From CAJXVA01 sp963761755 (GTDB lineage Bacteria > Myxococcota_A > Polyangia > Nannocystales > Nannocystaceae): DNA of 64,000 nucleotides. The first letter of the stretch is position 1; each line of letters begins with the position of its first letter. The stretch spans positions 558,001-622,000 of the forward strand of contig CAVXIC010000039.1 of NCBI GenBank assembly GCA_963761755.1, given 5' to 3'. The notes under the pieces were generated by a model. It saw nothing but the letters and a program-made list of their open reading frames with translations, had not been told where the DNA came from and made no database searches. The position numbers and the translations under genes were made by a program. Below are positions 27,014 to 35,490 of this stretch, one piece after another.

Positions 27014-28381
27014 ATGCGCAACTTCAAGCTAAGCCGACGCCGCATGCTCCGAGGGATGGCCGGAGGAGCCTCCGTCGCCGTGGGTCTCCCCATCCTCGAA
27101 GCCATGCTCAACGCCAACGGAGACGCCCTCGCGGGCGGTGGCGCGCTGCCGCTCCGGTTCATGACCTGGTACTGGGCAGACGGCATCGTCATCGACCGCT
27201 TCGAACCGCAGCAGGTTGGCGCGGACTGGCAGCTCTCCGAGCAGCTCGCACCGCTGGTGAACGTCAAGGACTACGTCTCGGTCATCACCGGGATGCAGAA
27301 CCGCGCGACCAACTTCGTGACGCACCATGAGGGGATGGTCGGCCTCAGCGGCTACGACATCGAGCCGCAGGGTGGCTTCAACAGCAACGCCGGAGGTCCG
27401 ACAATCGACCAGCGGATCGCCGACACGCTCGAGGGCGAGACGCCGATCCGTGCGGTGCACGTTCGCGTCTCGAAGCGCCAGAGCACGGACAACGATGGAG
27501 GCACCACCTACATCGCCATGTCTCACCGGGCGACGGCGGGCGGTCTCGTCGCGCAGACCCCCCAGGTCGACCCCCAAGAGGTCTGGCAGCTCTTGTTCGG
27601 GGAGTTCGTCCCCAAGCCGGACGACAGCGCCCTTCGCACCAGCATCCTCGACTACGTGCGCGAGGACGCCAATGCGCTGCGAGGGGACCTGGGCAGCGTG
27701 GACAAGCAGCGGGTCGACGCCCACCTCGAGGGCGTCTACGAGCTGGAGCAGAAGATCCTCGCCACGCCTCCGACCTGTGATCTGCCCGACCTCCCCACGG
27801 AGACCAACACCGATATCGGGGGCGTCGAGCCGATCTCGAGCACCAACGAAGCCATGGCGCGTCTCATCGCCTACGCCTTCGTCTGCGACATCACGCGGGT
27901 CGCTTCGTTCCAGTTCAAGCGGTTCGTGTCGTCTACCGTTTTCGACGAGATCGACGCGGGCGAGATCCACCACAACGCGAGCCACCAGGGACCGGGCAAC
28001 GCGGCCTACCAGGCAGGCATCACGTATCAGATGCAGAAGTTCGCCGATCTCCTAGAGATCTTCGCGGACACGCCGGACCTCAACGGCGAGTCGTTGCTCG
28101 ACACCTCGATCATCTACGCGACGACGGACATCTCGACCGGCGCATCGCACTCGGTGGCCCGCCAGCCCATTCTGCTCGCCGGGCGAGGTCGCGGGTACCT
28201 TCAGCACCCCGGCATCCACTATCAGACGACCCCGTGGAACGAGAGCCACAACGACCCCAACGGCGCCGAGAACATGTCGGACGTGCTGCTCACGTGCCTG
28301 CAAGCGTTCGACCCGGACGCGACGTCGGTTGGTGGTGGCGCGCCCGAGTCCTCGACGCCCATGACCGCCGTGCTCGCCTGA
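27014..28381 (+). CDS. DUF1552 protein with twin-arginine signal
   Basis: The 455-residue product begins LSRRRMLRGMAGGASVAVGL, a Tat-like signal (S-R-R-R-M-L plus hydrophobic stretch). The mature part shows the DUF1552 features of the alkaline-phosphatase/sulfatase-like superfamily: MTWYWADGIVIDRF near the N-terminus, HHEGMVGLSGYD in the middle and IIYATTDISTGASHSVARQP near the end. Export in folded form by TatBC (genes at 2060-3616) is inferred. It is cotranscribed with the DUF1592 haem lipoprotein (18-bp gap, AAGGAG before ATG). Confidence 0.88.
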   Translation: MRNFKLSRRRMLRGMAGGASVAVGLPILEAMLNANGDALAGGGALPLRFMTWYWADGIVIDRFEPQQVGADWQLSEQLAPLVNVKDYVSVITGMQNRATNFVTHHEGMVGLSGYDIEPQGGFNSNAGGPTIDQRIADTLEGETPIRAVHVRVSKRQSTDNDGGTTYIAMSHRATAGGLVAQTPQVDPQEVWQLLFGEFVPKPDDSALRTSILDYVREDANALRGDLGSVDKQRVDAHLEGVYELEQKILATPPTCDLPDLPTETNTDIGGVEPISSTNEAMARLIAYAFVCDITRVASFQFKRFVSSTVFDEIDAGEIHHNASHQGPGNAAYQAGITYQMQKFADLLEIFADTPDLNGESLLDTSIIYATTDISTGASHSVARQPILLAGRGRGYLQHPGIHYQTTPWNESHNDPNGAENMSDVLLTCLQAFDPDATSVGGGAPESSTPMTAVLA

Positions 28382-28399
28382 TGGCCCTGCGCCATTGAT

Positions 28400-28440
28400 G
28401 AAGAAGGCCGGCCCTGCTCACGCAGGCGCCGGCCTTCTTC
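28400..28440. terminator. Perfect 13-bp bidirectional terminator hairpin
   Basis: GAAGAAGGCCGGC (28400-28412) and GCCGGCCTTCTTC (28428-28440) form a perfect stem with a 15-nt loop, with TTCTTC/GAAGAA giving a partial U-rich arm on both strands. It lies between the convergent DUF1552 gene and the membrane protein gene. Confidence 0.75.
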
Positions 28441-28465
28441 CGTTGGGGTCGCCGCGGTGGACGGC

Positions 28466-29083
28466 TCAGGTTGGAGGCGCCTCGTCTGCCTCCAAAGGTG
28501 CGGCCTCGCCCGGCTCCTCGGGCGCGGCCTCGCCCGGCTCCTCGGGCGCGACCTCCTCGGGCGCGACCTCGGCCGGCGCGTCCGCGGGGCTCCCCTCGGG
28601 CTGGGCGGCGTCGTCGGGCGTCGCATCATCGCCCTCGTCCGCATCGTCTTGCTCCTGCGCATCGTCCACCGAGACAGCGGGCTCGACGTCGGCCGGGTCG
28701 TAGAGGAACTTGTACTGGATGAAGACGCCGACCGAGACGACCAGAGCGATCGCCGCGGCAATGGCCGTGATGAGGATTCGAATCGTGAACGCGGTCTGGA
28801 GCTGGTCGAGCGCACCGAGCATGTTGGGGACGTCATCCCCCTCGGTGTTGACGACCGCATCGAGCAGGGTCGCGCCCTTCCAGAAGGTCACGCCGATCGC
28901 GAGATCGACCAGGATGCCCAGGATGTTGAGGTTCACGACCTGAACCGCGGTCGTGATGAAGAACATCACGGCGACCGCTTTGGCCCACTTGGCCGTACGC
29001 GAGATCGTGGCGTTCTCGGTCTTGCTGAACTCGTAGGCGGCAGGCGGGCCGGGGGGCGGGGCAACGACGGTGTTCTGGCTCAT
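28466..29083 (-). CDS. Membrane protein with acidic/Pro-rich tail (paralog of next gene)
   Basis: The 205-residue product has an N-terminal YEFSKTENATISRTAKWAK segment and three or four hydrophobic helices (AVAVMFFITTAVQVVNLNILGIL; TFWKGATLLDAVV; ILITAIAAAIALVVSVGVFI). A cytoplasmic or periplasmic tail of ~70 residues follows, rich in Asp/Glu/Pro/Ala (AEVAPEEVAPEEPGEAAPEE). The same order of motifs occurs in the neighbour at 29110 (YEFTNEENDKIALTGSRAK; KSLQAVVRTRGNDIEHLMQSLDKL), so this is a tandem duplication that has diverged. Function unknown. Confidence 0.8.
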   Translation of the reverse strand: MSQNTVVAPPPGPPAAYEFSKTENATISRTAKWAKAVAVMFFITTAVQVVNLNILGILVDLAIGVTFWKGATLLDAVVNTEGDDVPNMLGALDQLQTAFTIRILITAIAAAIALVVSVGVFIQYKFLYDPADVEPAVSVDDAQEQDDADEGDDATPDDAAQPEGSPADAPAEVAPEEVAPEEPGEAAPEEPGEAAPLEADEAPPT

Positions 29084-29109
29084 GGCAGTGCTTCCTTTCG
29101 TGCGCGGCT

Positions 29110-29949
29110 TCAGCCGGCGGCGGGGTCCTCGGTCACCTCGGGGGCGTCGTCCGCCACCGCTGCTTCGGCCTCATCTTCCCCCTCGTCCGCTTCGTCCGCT
29201 TCGTCCGCGTCGTCCGCGTCGTCCGCGTCGTCCGCGTCACCATCACCGGAGCCACCTTCGTCGGTGTCCCCGTCCGCTGCGGGCTCGGCATCCGTGTCGC
29301 CTTCGGCGGCCTCGTCCGCACCCTGCTCGTTCTCGCCCGCGGCCGCGGCCGCGGCCGCGTCCTCGGCCTCTTCCGCGTCGGTGTCGGTGTCGCCTTCGTC
29401 CTCGCCTTCGTCCTCGCCTTCGTCCTCGGCGGCGGCCTCGATCGCGGCTGCTGCAGCTTCTGCGCGGGCGAGTTCGGCGGCCTTCTCCGCCGCGACGTTG
29501 TCGATGGCCATCTGCACGCCAACGCCAAAGCTGACGACGACGGCGAGCATACCGATCGCAAACTCGACCAAGAAGGCCGTGCCCAGCTTGTCGAGCGACT
29601 GCATCAAGTGTTCGATGTCGTTGCCTCGGGTGCGGACAACCGCTTGCAGCGACTTCCCCGCAGCGATGTAGAGCATCGAGATGACCAGGTGCGTGAGCAC
29701 GATCGGCACCAGCGCCACGACGAAGACCGTGACGTAGCTGGGCTCGAGCCCATGGGCGATGAGTTCAGCCTTGAATACCAACGAGACGATCAACCCGGCC
29801 AGCGCGAGCACGCCGGTGACCAGGGAGATGAAACCCCACATCTTCGCGCGCGATCCCGTCAACGCGATCTTGTCGTTCTCTTCGTTGGTGAACTCGTAGT
29901 GCCCCGTGGAAAGGGCGCCACCGGGCGTGTAGGGCGGTTGAGTCTGCAT
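29110..29949 (-). CDS. Membrane protein with very acidic tail (paralog of 28466-29083)
   Basis: The 279-residue product has the same layout as its downstream paralog: YEFTNEENDKIALTGSRAKM, four hydrophobic helices, the VVRTRGNDIEHLMQSLDKLG segment shared with the paralog (VVNTEGDDVPNMLGALDQLQ), then a ~125-residue tail. The tail is Ala/Glu-rich, then almost pure Asp/Glu/Ala/Gly, including DADDADDADDADEADEADEG. The tail carries dozens of negative charges. The gene lies 54 bp after the TPR kinase on the same strand, so cotranscription with it is likely. Confidence 0.8.
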   Translation of the reverse strand: MQTQPPYTPGGALSTGHYEFTNEENDKIALTGSRAKMWGFISLVTGVLALAGLIVSLVFKAELIAHGLEPSYVTVFVVALVPIVLTHLVISMLYIAAGKSLQAVVRTRGNDIEHLMQSLDKLGTAFLVEFAIGMLAVVVSFGVGVQMAIDNVAAEKAAELARAEAAAAAIEAAAEDEGEDEGEDEGDTDTDAEEAEDAAAAAAAGENEQGADEAAEGDTDAEPAADGDTDEGGSGDGDADDADDADDADEADEADEGEDEAEAAVADDAPEVTEDPAAG

Positions 29950-30003
29950 CGCGGCTCGTAGAGGTCGTGGGGACTGTACCGTAACGGTTGGGGTGCAAGG
30001 CGC

Positions 30004-32799
30004 CTATCCGCCCGCGGGGGTCTTGGGTGCATGCGCGGCGATCCACGTGTCGATTTCGTTGAGCGACCGTCGCATCGGATGTTCGGGCGGAAGAATCTCG
30101 AAACCCGCCCGCGCACTCCGTGCAAGCCGCACCGCCCGTTCCCTCTGGGAGCCTGCGAGGGCGCGGGCGAGAACGAAGCGCAGACGCGGCAGATCGACCG
30201 GCATTCCCGGTCGCGTCGTGCGGATCTCGAGCGCCCGCTCCAGAGACTCGACGGAGGCCTTCGGATCGCCGGTCGCGAGCTGCGCTGTGCCCAGCTCGGT
30301 CAGAATCGTCGCAAGATCGTCGTGATCCTCTCCCAGCGTCTCCTCGCCGAGTTCGAAGGCCTGCTCGAGAATCGGCAGCGCCTCGGACGTCCGGCCCTCA
30401 GCGAGCAGACTCGCCCCGAGCATCGACGACGCCCGCGCCACGTCGGGGTGCGGGCCCGCGGCGACGGACTCGAAGGCGGTCAACGCCCGACGCGCTTGGG
30501 ACTCGGCGTCTTCGAAGCGACCGTCATGGAGCGCGACCGTCGACAAGGAGAGATGCGCATGACCGATATAGGGCTGATTGCGCGCGCCCGCTGCCTCCCA
30601 AACCCGGAGCGACTCGGTCAGCATCGCCCTCGCCTCCGCCGTACGACCCTGACGGAGGTGGAGGGCCCCCACGTTGGCCTTCATCGCAGCCACCGATGGA
30701 TGCTCGGGGCCGTGCGTGCGCGCCTGCAGCTCGATTGCACGCTCGAGGTTGCGCTTGGCGGCGTGCACGTCTTGGCGGAGCAGGTTCACGGCGGCGAGGT
30801 TGTTGAAGAGACGGCCCAGCCCGGGGTGGTCGGATCCAAAGGCGGCTCGCTGACGCTCGATCGCCAGTTGAAACTGATCTTGGGCCTCTTCGAGACGGCC
30901 TTGCTGGGTCAAGGTTGCACCGATCACGGCGGCGAGTTCGGCCTGCAGCTCCGCGGACGCGCCGGCCCGGGCAACCGCCGCTTGGGCGGCGCGTGCGACC
31001 TCCTCCGCCGGCTCAGCGCGCGCCTGCCCATGCCCGACGACCGCGACCAAAGCCGTCCAGGCCCGCGCCGCGGTGAGATCGTCGCGGCCGGCGGATGCGG
31101 TCTGGATCGCCTCGCGCAAGCGCGGATCAGCCCGCGCAAAGTCTCCAGTCGCGAGGGCGAGCTTCCCTTCCCGAAGCAACGCCTCGGCCAAGACGGGTGC
31201 GTGGCCCACGACCCGGGCCCGCTGCACCGCGACCTTGGCGAGCGCCAAGCCCCGCGCATACCGCCCGGCGTCCTCGTGAACCTTGACCCGGGCCAAGGAT
31301 GCGCGAAGATCGCGGACACGCGTCCGCACGGCCGGGTCGTCGGGCACCGGCACCGGCGACTTCAGCAGCTCCGCGTCGGCGCAGACGCTCACCGGGACGA
31401 GCTTGGCCGTCGCGGCCACGCCGGTGCGGATGAGCTCGGGATCGGCGTCGGCGAGGATCTCCGTCAACGCATCGAACTCGTCGAGCCGACGGCCCAAGCA
31501 CTCCATCCGCAGATCGAGCATCGCCTCGGATTGCTCGTGCCGGACTTCGGTGGCCTGACACGCTTCGGTGTGCATCTCCACCCACGAACGCTCGTAGCGA
31601 TCGAGCGCCCCGCGCACGCCGTCCCACGACGCCTTGCCGTAGGGCTGATCCGTTTGGGAGAAGCTCGTCTCGATGGCGCCGCGCCGCTCGGAGGTCCACA
31701 CGGCGTCGAATCGCGCGTCCGCACCCGCACACGCCGCGGGCTGCTCCTCGTCCGCCCCCCCGAAGCGCTCGACGACGCCCCATCCTCCCAGCAGAGCCAC
31801 CGCTGCGCCGACGCCGGCCAGGGCCGCGAGTTGCGGTCGACGCCAGGTCGAGTCCTGCTCGAGCGCATCGAGCAGCATCTGCATGCTGGAGAAGCGCGCC
31901 TGAGGGTCGGGCGCGAGGCCGCGCGCGACGACGGCGCGGACCCATCCGGGCACTTTGACGTGGGAGGGCGACGCAGGGAGCTCGCCGCGGTCGACGAGCG
32001 CGAGCATCGCCTGTGACCCATCTGCCAGGAACGGACGCTGGCCATACAGCGCCTCATAGAAGGTGACACAGAAGCTGAACTGGTCGGTTCGACCATCGAC
32101 CGGCAGTCCGCGATGCTGCTCGGGAGCCATGTATGCCGGCGTGCCCGCCGTTCGGCTGCGCGCGACGATCGGACCCCTCACCGACGAGAGGTCCACGGCC
32201 GGGGCGTCGAGATCGTCCAGGTCGAAGTCTCGCGCCAGGCCGAAGTCCATCACGTGCACGCGACCGTCGCGCCCGAGCATCACGTTGTCGGGCTTGAAGT
32301 CGCGATGCACCAACCCCGCCGCGTGGGCAGCAGCCAAACCGCGACCCGCTTGGGCCATCAACGTGACGACGGCCCGCCACGACATGGGCTCGCGCGCGAG
32401 GCGGGAGGTCAACGTCTCCCCATCGACGAACTCCATCGCGACCACGATGCGGTCGTCGTGCACCGCGACGTCGTGCACCGCGATCACGTTGGGATGGCTC
32501 AACCGCGCCAGCGCGCGGGCCTCGGCGATGAGCCGCTCCTGCCCTCGCTTCCGCTTGGACGGATTCGTGCTCGGCTTTCGCAGCAGCTTGAGCGCGACCT
32601 TTCGGTCGAGCTTGGGATCATAGGCGGCATAGACCACCCCCATCCCTCCGGCGCCGAGCCTGTAGAGCACGACGTAGCGCCCGAGCACTTCATCGGGCGG
32701 AAGAAAGCCCGCGGGCGTGGACTCCGCGCTGCTCGGCAGCGCGACGACGCCACCGGTACGGCCATGGTCTGGACGCTGCGACACGAATCGCCCAAGCAT
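30004..32799 (-). CDS. Membrane Ser/Thr protein kinase with TPR sensor tail
   Basis: The 931-residue product has a kinase domain at about 40-305: glycine loop GAGGMGVVYAAYDP, VALKLL Lys, HRDFKPDNVML catalytic loop and MDFGLARDF. A membrane helix follows near 335-355 (LAALAGVGAAVALLGGWGVV), then ~560 residues of TPR helices (LGRLFNNLAAVNLLRQ, HPSVAAMKANVGALHLRQG). This is the common myxobacterial PknB-like TPR kinase design. The HRD aspartate and DFG are intact, so it should be active. ATG 32799 gives a short N-terminus; the open frame further upstream is not protein-like. Two acid-tailed membrane proteins follow on the same strand. Substrates unknown. Confidence 0.93.
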   Translation of the reverse strand: MLGRFVSQRPDHGRTGGVVALPSSAESTPAGFLPPDEVLGRYVVLYRLGAGGMGVVYAAYDPKLDRKVALKLLRKPSTNPSKRKRGQERLIAEARALARLSHPNVIAVHDVAVHDDRIVVAMEFVDGETLTSRLAREPMSWRAVVTLMAQAGRGLAAAHAAGLVHRDFKPDNVMLGRDGRVHVMDFGLARDFDLDDLDAPAVDLSSVRGPIVARSRTAGTPAYMAPEQHRGLPVDGRTDQFSFCVTFYEALYGQRPFLADGSQAMLALVDRGELPASPSHVKVPGWVRAVVARGLAPDPQARFSSMQMLLDALEQDSTWRRPQLAALAGVGAAVALLGGWGVVERFGGADEEQPAACAGADARFDAVWTSERRGAIETSFSQTDQPYGKASWDGVRGALDRYERSWVEMHTEACQATEVRHEQSEAMLDLRMECLGRRLDEFDALTEILADADPELIRTGVAATAKLVPVSVCADAELLKSPVPVPDDPAVRTRVRDLRASLARVKVHEDAGRYARGLALAKVAVQRARVVGHAPVLAEALLREGKLALATGDFARADPRLREAIQTASAGRDDLTAARAWTALVAVVGHGQARAEPAEEVARAAQAAVARAGASAELQAELAAVIGATLTQQGRLEEAQDQFQLAIERQRAAFGSDHPGLGRLFNNLAAVNLLRQDVHAAKRNLERAIELQARTHGPEHPSVAAMKANVGALHLRQGRTAEARAMLTESLRVWEAAGARNQPYIGHAHLSLSTVALHDGRFEDAESQARRALTAFESVAAGPHPDVARASSMLGASLLAEGRTSEALPILEQAFELGEETLGEDHDDLATILTELGTAQLATGDPKASVESLERALEIRTTRPGMPVDLPRLRFVLARALAGSQRERAVRLARSARAGFEILPPEHPMRRSLNEIDTWIAAHAPKTPAGG

Positions 32800-32999
32800 G
32801 CACCCTCGGGCACGACGGAAGGAAGCCTCCGACGAGCGGACGGCACGGCCGCCGCGAGCAGGTGTCCGTGAACGGCATGGCAGCGACCGTCGTTTCCACC
32901 ACCACCGCAGTTGCCAGGCCGCGGCGGACAGGGGCTCCGCCGCAACCCCCCGAGATTGCGTCCGCCAGGCTCGGCGCACCACTTGCTCTGCGGCCCGGC

Positions 33000-33314
33000 A
33001 TGTTCACGACGCTCGCGTCCCTCGCCCTCGTCATGGTCCCCCCTGCGCCCGCCCTGGTCCGCCCTCCGTGCGAGGTGCAGCTGCGTACCATTCGAGAAGC
33101 GCAACGCACCCTACGCACCCTGCACCGCTCCGAAACCTCCCTTCGGCGCCGACATCGACACGGCGCCCCCGTCGAGCGCCTCTTGCATCCCATCGCCAAC
33201 CAGGCTCGGGCGCTCGAGGCTCTGCTCGACGCGCAGGAGCGCGCCTACATCCGTTGTATCGAGGACCAGCTCGACGAGCAGCCGCGGCCAGCCCGGGCGC
33301 TCCGGGGGGTGTGA
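33000..33314 (+). CDS. Small exported hypothetical protein
   Basis: The 104-residue product starts with a clear signal-like stretch (MFTTLASLALVMVPPAPALV) followed by a basic helical part (IREAQRTLRTLHRSETSLRRRHRHG) and ERAYIRCIEDQLDEQ. Two cysteines (PPCEVQ; IRCIED) could pair in the periplasm. ATG 33000 is preferred; the longer open frame from 32862 overlaps the kinase promoter region. It lies 46 bp upstream of the diguanylate cyclase gene and may share its transcript. Confidence 0.55.
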   Translation: MFTTLASLALVMVPPAPALVRPPCEVQLRTIREAQRTLRTLHRSETSLRRRHRHGAPVERLLHPIANQARALEALLDAQERAYIRCIEDQLDEQPRPARALRGV

Positions 33315-33360
33315 CCACTCCTACACCGGCCACGTTGTGTCATTGGCGCGGCGAGGGTAC

Positions 33361-34332
33361 ATGTCGCGCGTGGACGATGCGGTCCTGCCTGCGCTCACGG
33401 AACTCGCCCGTGGGGTTCAACGTCGAGCCCCACTCGAGGACAATCTGCAGACGCTGGTCGAACGCACCGCGAAGATGTTCGACGCGACGCAAGCCTCGGT
33501 CCGCATTCTCGACCCCAGCCACAGCGCGCTGGTCGCAACCTGCCGCTCGGGCCAGCCCCTGCATCCCGAGCCGGTCGAGTTCCAGCCCGGTGAAGGCCTC
33601 GTCGGCTGGATTGCGAAGCACGGGAAGCCGCTTCGCCTGGACGACCCGACCGCTGACGCGCGGTTCGTGGTCAAGCCCGGCTTCACCGGCATGGGCTTCT
33701 ACCTGGGCGCCCCTCTGCTCGCCACCCACGCGTGCCTCGGTGTCCTGAGCGTGGTTCGAGAAAGCCATCGCTTCTCCGCGCACGAGGAGCAGCTGCTGGA
33801 GCTCGTCGCTGCGATCTGCGCACCCCCACTGGAGATCGCCCGGCTGTCGAAGCTGAGCAAGATCGATCCGCTCACCGGCGCGCTCAATCGGCGAGGCCTC
33901 GAGGAGGGCTATCCGCCCAGCGTTCCAGCAGACGACGCACCCCTGGCCGTCCTGATGGTGGACATCGATCACTTCAAGACAATCAACGACGAACATGGAC
34001 ACCTGGTCGGCGATCAGGTGCTGCGTCGCATCGCGCGGCAGCTCAACGAGGTGCTCCGCGGCTCGGACGCGATCGTCCGCTACGGCGGCGAGGAGTTCTT
34101 GCTCCTGCTCGCCGGCGTCAACCTGCCGCAGGCGCTGCGGGTGGCCGAGAGAGCCCGCGCAGCCATCGAGGCCCAGACCATGCGGGTGGGCACCGTTCCG
34201 CTTCGCGTCACGGTCTCGATGGGCGTGGACGTTCAGCGCAAGGGCGAGGTGCTCGACACCACGGTCGATCGCGCGGACGCGGCCCTGTACCGCGCGAAGC
34301 GAGAGGGCCGCAACCGAGTGGTCTCGGCCTGA
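33361..34332 (+). CDS. GAF-GGDEF diguanylate cyclase
   Basis: The 323-residue soluble protein has a GAF sensor domain (about 20-165; VERTAKMFDATQASVRIL, GEGLVGWIAKHGKPLRLDD) and a GGDEF domain (about 170-323; LTGALNRRGLEEG, LMVDIDHFKTINDEHGHLVG, YGGEEFLLLLAG). The active-site GGEEF is intact, so it should make cyclic di-GMP. RGSD lies five residues before GGEEF, which is the RxxD product-inhibition site. ATG 33361 is chosen; the upstream open frame overlaps the small exported protein. The GAF ligand is unknown. Confidence 0.93.
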   Translation: MSRVDDAVLPALTELARGVQRRAPLEDNLQTLVERTAKMFDATQASVRILDPSHSALVATCRSGQPLHPEPVEFQPGEGLVGWIAKHGKPLRLDDPTADARFVVKPGFTGMGFYLGAPLLATHACLGVLSVVRESHRFSAHEEQLLELVAAICAPPLEIARLSKLSKIDPLTGALNRRGLEEGYPPSVPADDAPLAVLMVDIDHFKTINDEHGHLVGDQVLRRIARQLNEVLRGSDAIVRYGGEEFLLLLAGVNLPQALRVAERARAAIEAQTMRVGTVPLRVTVSMGVDVQRKGEVLDTTVDRADAALYRAKREGRNRVVSA

Positions 34333-34346
34333 GCACCATCGAGGCT

Positions 34347-35486
34347 CTACAGCTTGGCCCGCATCGCCTCGAGCAGGCCCTCGGCGACATGGTCCCAGGT
34401 GCACTGCGCTTCGATGCGGCGCCGGGCCGCCCTGCCCATCGTGACGCGCAGCGCTTCGTCTCCCAGCAGGGACGCGAGCGCGCTCGCAAGCTCCCCGGCG
34501 TCGCCGGGCTCCACCAGCAGCCCGGTCTCCCCGTGCACGATCGCGTCCGGCACACCGCCGGCGCGTGCACCCACCACTGCGGTCCCGCACGCGCCCGCTT
34601 CGAGGAACACCAGCCCAAACCCTTCCACGTCGGGAACCTCGCTGCGCGCAGGCATACAAAACACGTCCGCAGCGCTCATGCAGGCCGCCATCGCGTCGTC
34701 GGGCACGCGGCCCAAGAAGCGGACGGTGTCCTCGAGGTCGAGCGTGCGGACCTGCGCCTCGAGGCGCGGCCGATCCGGACCGCTGCCCCCGATCGCGTAG
34801 CGCAGGCCCGGGATGTGCCCCCGCAAGCGGGCCACGGCCTCGAGCGTCGTGTCGATCCCCTTGCGCGGTACGAGCCGACACACCGTGACCACCAGCGGCC
34901 CGTCCCCCAGCCCATGCTCCGCTCGGAAGGATGCCCCGTCGCGGGGTGAGAACGCCTGCGGGTCCACGCCGTTGGGCGCAATGTGGATCGCGTCCGGCCC
35001 GACCCCAGCATCGTGCAGCAGTCCGGCGGTGTAGCGGCTGACGGGTGTCAGCAGGTCGGCGCGGCGCAGCAGCGCGTCGCGGGCCGCAGCAAATCCAGCG
35101 CCGACGCCCGGCACCCCCTCCACGGCGTTGAGCAGCAGCTCGCGCCCGTGCGCGGCCACGAACACCGCGCGAACGCGCTCGAGACGGCGCAGCCAGAGCC
35201 CCGCTGGCAGCGTGTACCACTGCGCGTGAAAGACCGCGTCGAAGCCCGCCGCGCTGATCCGGCGAGCGTACTGCATCGTGGCGAGGACCATGCGATCGGA
35301 GGGCACGTCCAGTCGATGCACCCGATACGGTAGCGATGCGTCCACCTGCGCATGTCCGGCGTCCGCAGGGGCGACCATCTCGAAGCGTTCGCAAGCTTGC
35401 GCGAAGCGCAGTCCGAGCTCCGCGCTGTAGGTCTGAATCCCGCCCGTCTGCGGCGGGAAGTCCTGGGTGATCATCAGTAGCCGCAT
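34347..35486 (-). CDS. GT4-family glycosyltransferase
   Basis: The 379-residue GT-B fold enzyme starts MRLLMITQDFPPQTGGIQTY, typical of the glycosyltransferase 4 family (phosphatidylinositol mannosyltransferase/WaaG type). The nucleotide-sugar half shows VCRLVPRKGIDTTLEAVARL, AIGGSGPDRPRL and the E-x7-E motif EGFGLVFLEAGACGTAVV, then GGVPDAIVHGETGLLV. It probably adds a sugar to a lipid or cell-surface glycan at the inner face of the membrane. ATG 35486 lies four bases after the stop of the TPR gene, so the genes are coupled. Acceptor unknown. Confidence 0.9.
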   Translation of the reverse strand: MRLLMITQDFPPQTGGIQTYSAELGLRFAQACERFEMVAPADAGHAQVDASLPYRVHRLDVPSDRMVLATMQYARRISAAGFDAVFHAQWYTLPAGLWLRRLERVRAVFVAAHGRELLLNAVEGVPGVGAGFAAARDALLRRADLLTPVSRYTAGLLHDAGVGPDAIHIAPNGVDPQAFSPRDGASFRAEHGLGDGPLVVTVCRLVPRKGIDTTLEAVARLRGHIPGLRYAIGGSGPDRPRLEAQVRTLDLEDTVRFLGRVPDDAMAACMSAADVFCMPARSEVPDVEGFGLVFLEAGACGTAVVGARAGGVPDAIVHGETGLLVEPGDAGELASALASLLGDEALRVTMGRAARRRIEAQCTWDHVAEGLLEAMRAKL

Positions 35487-35490
35487 CGCC

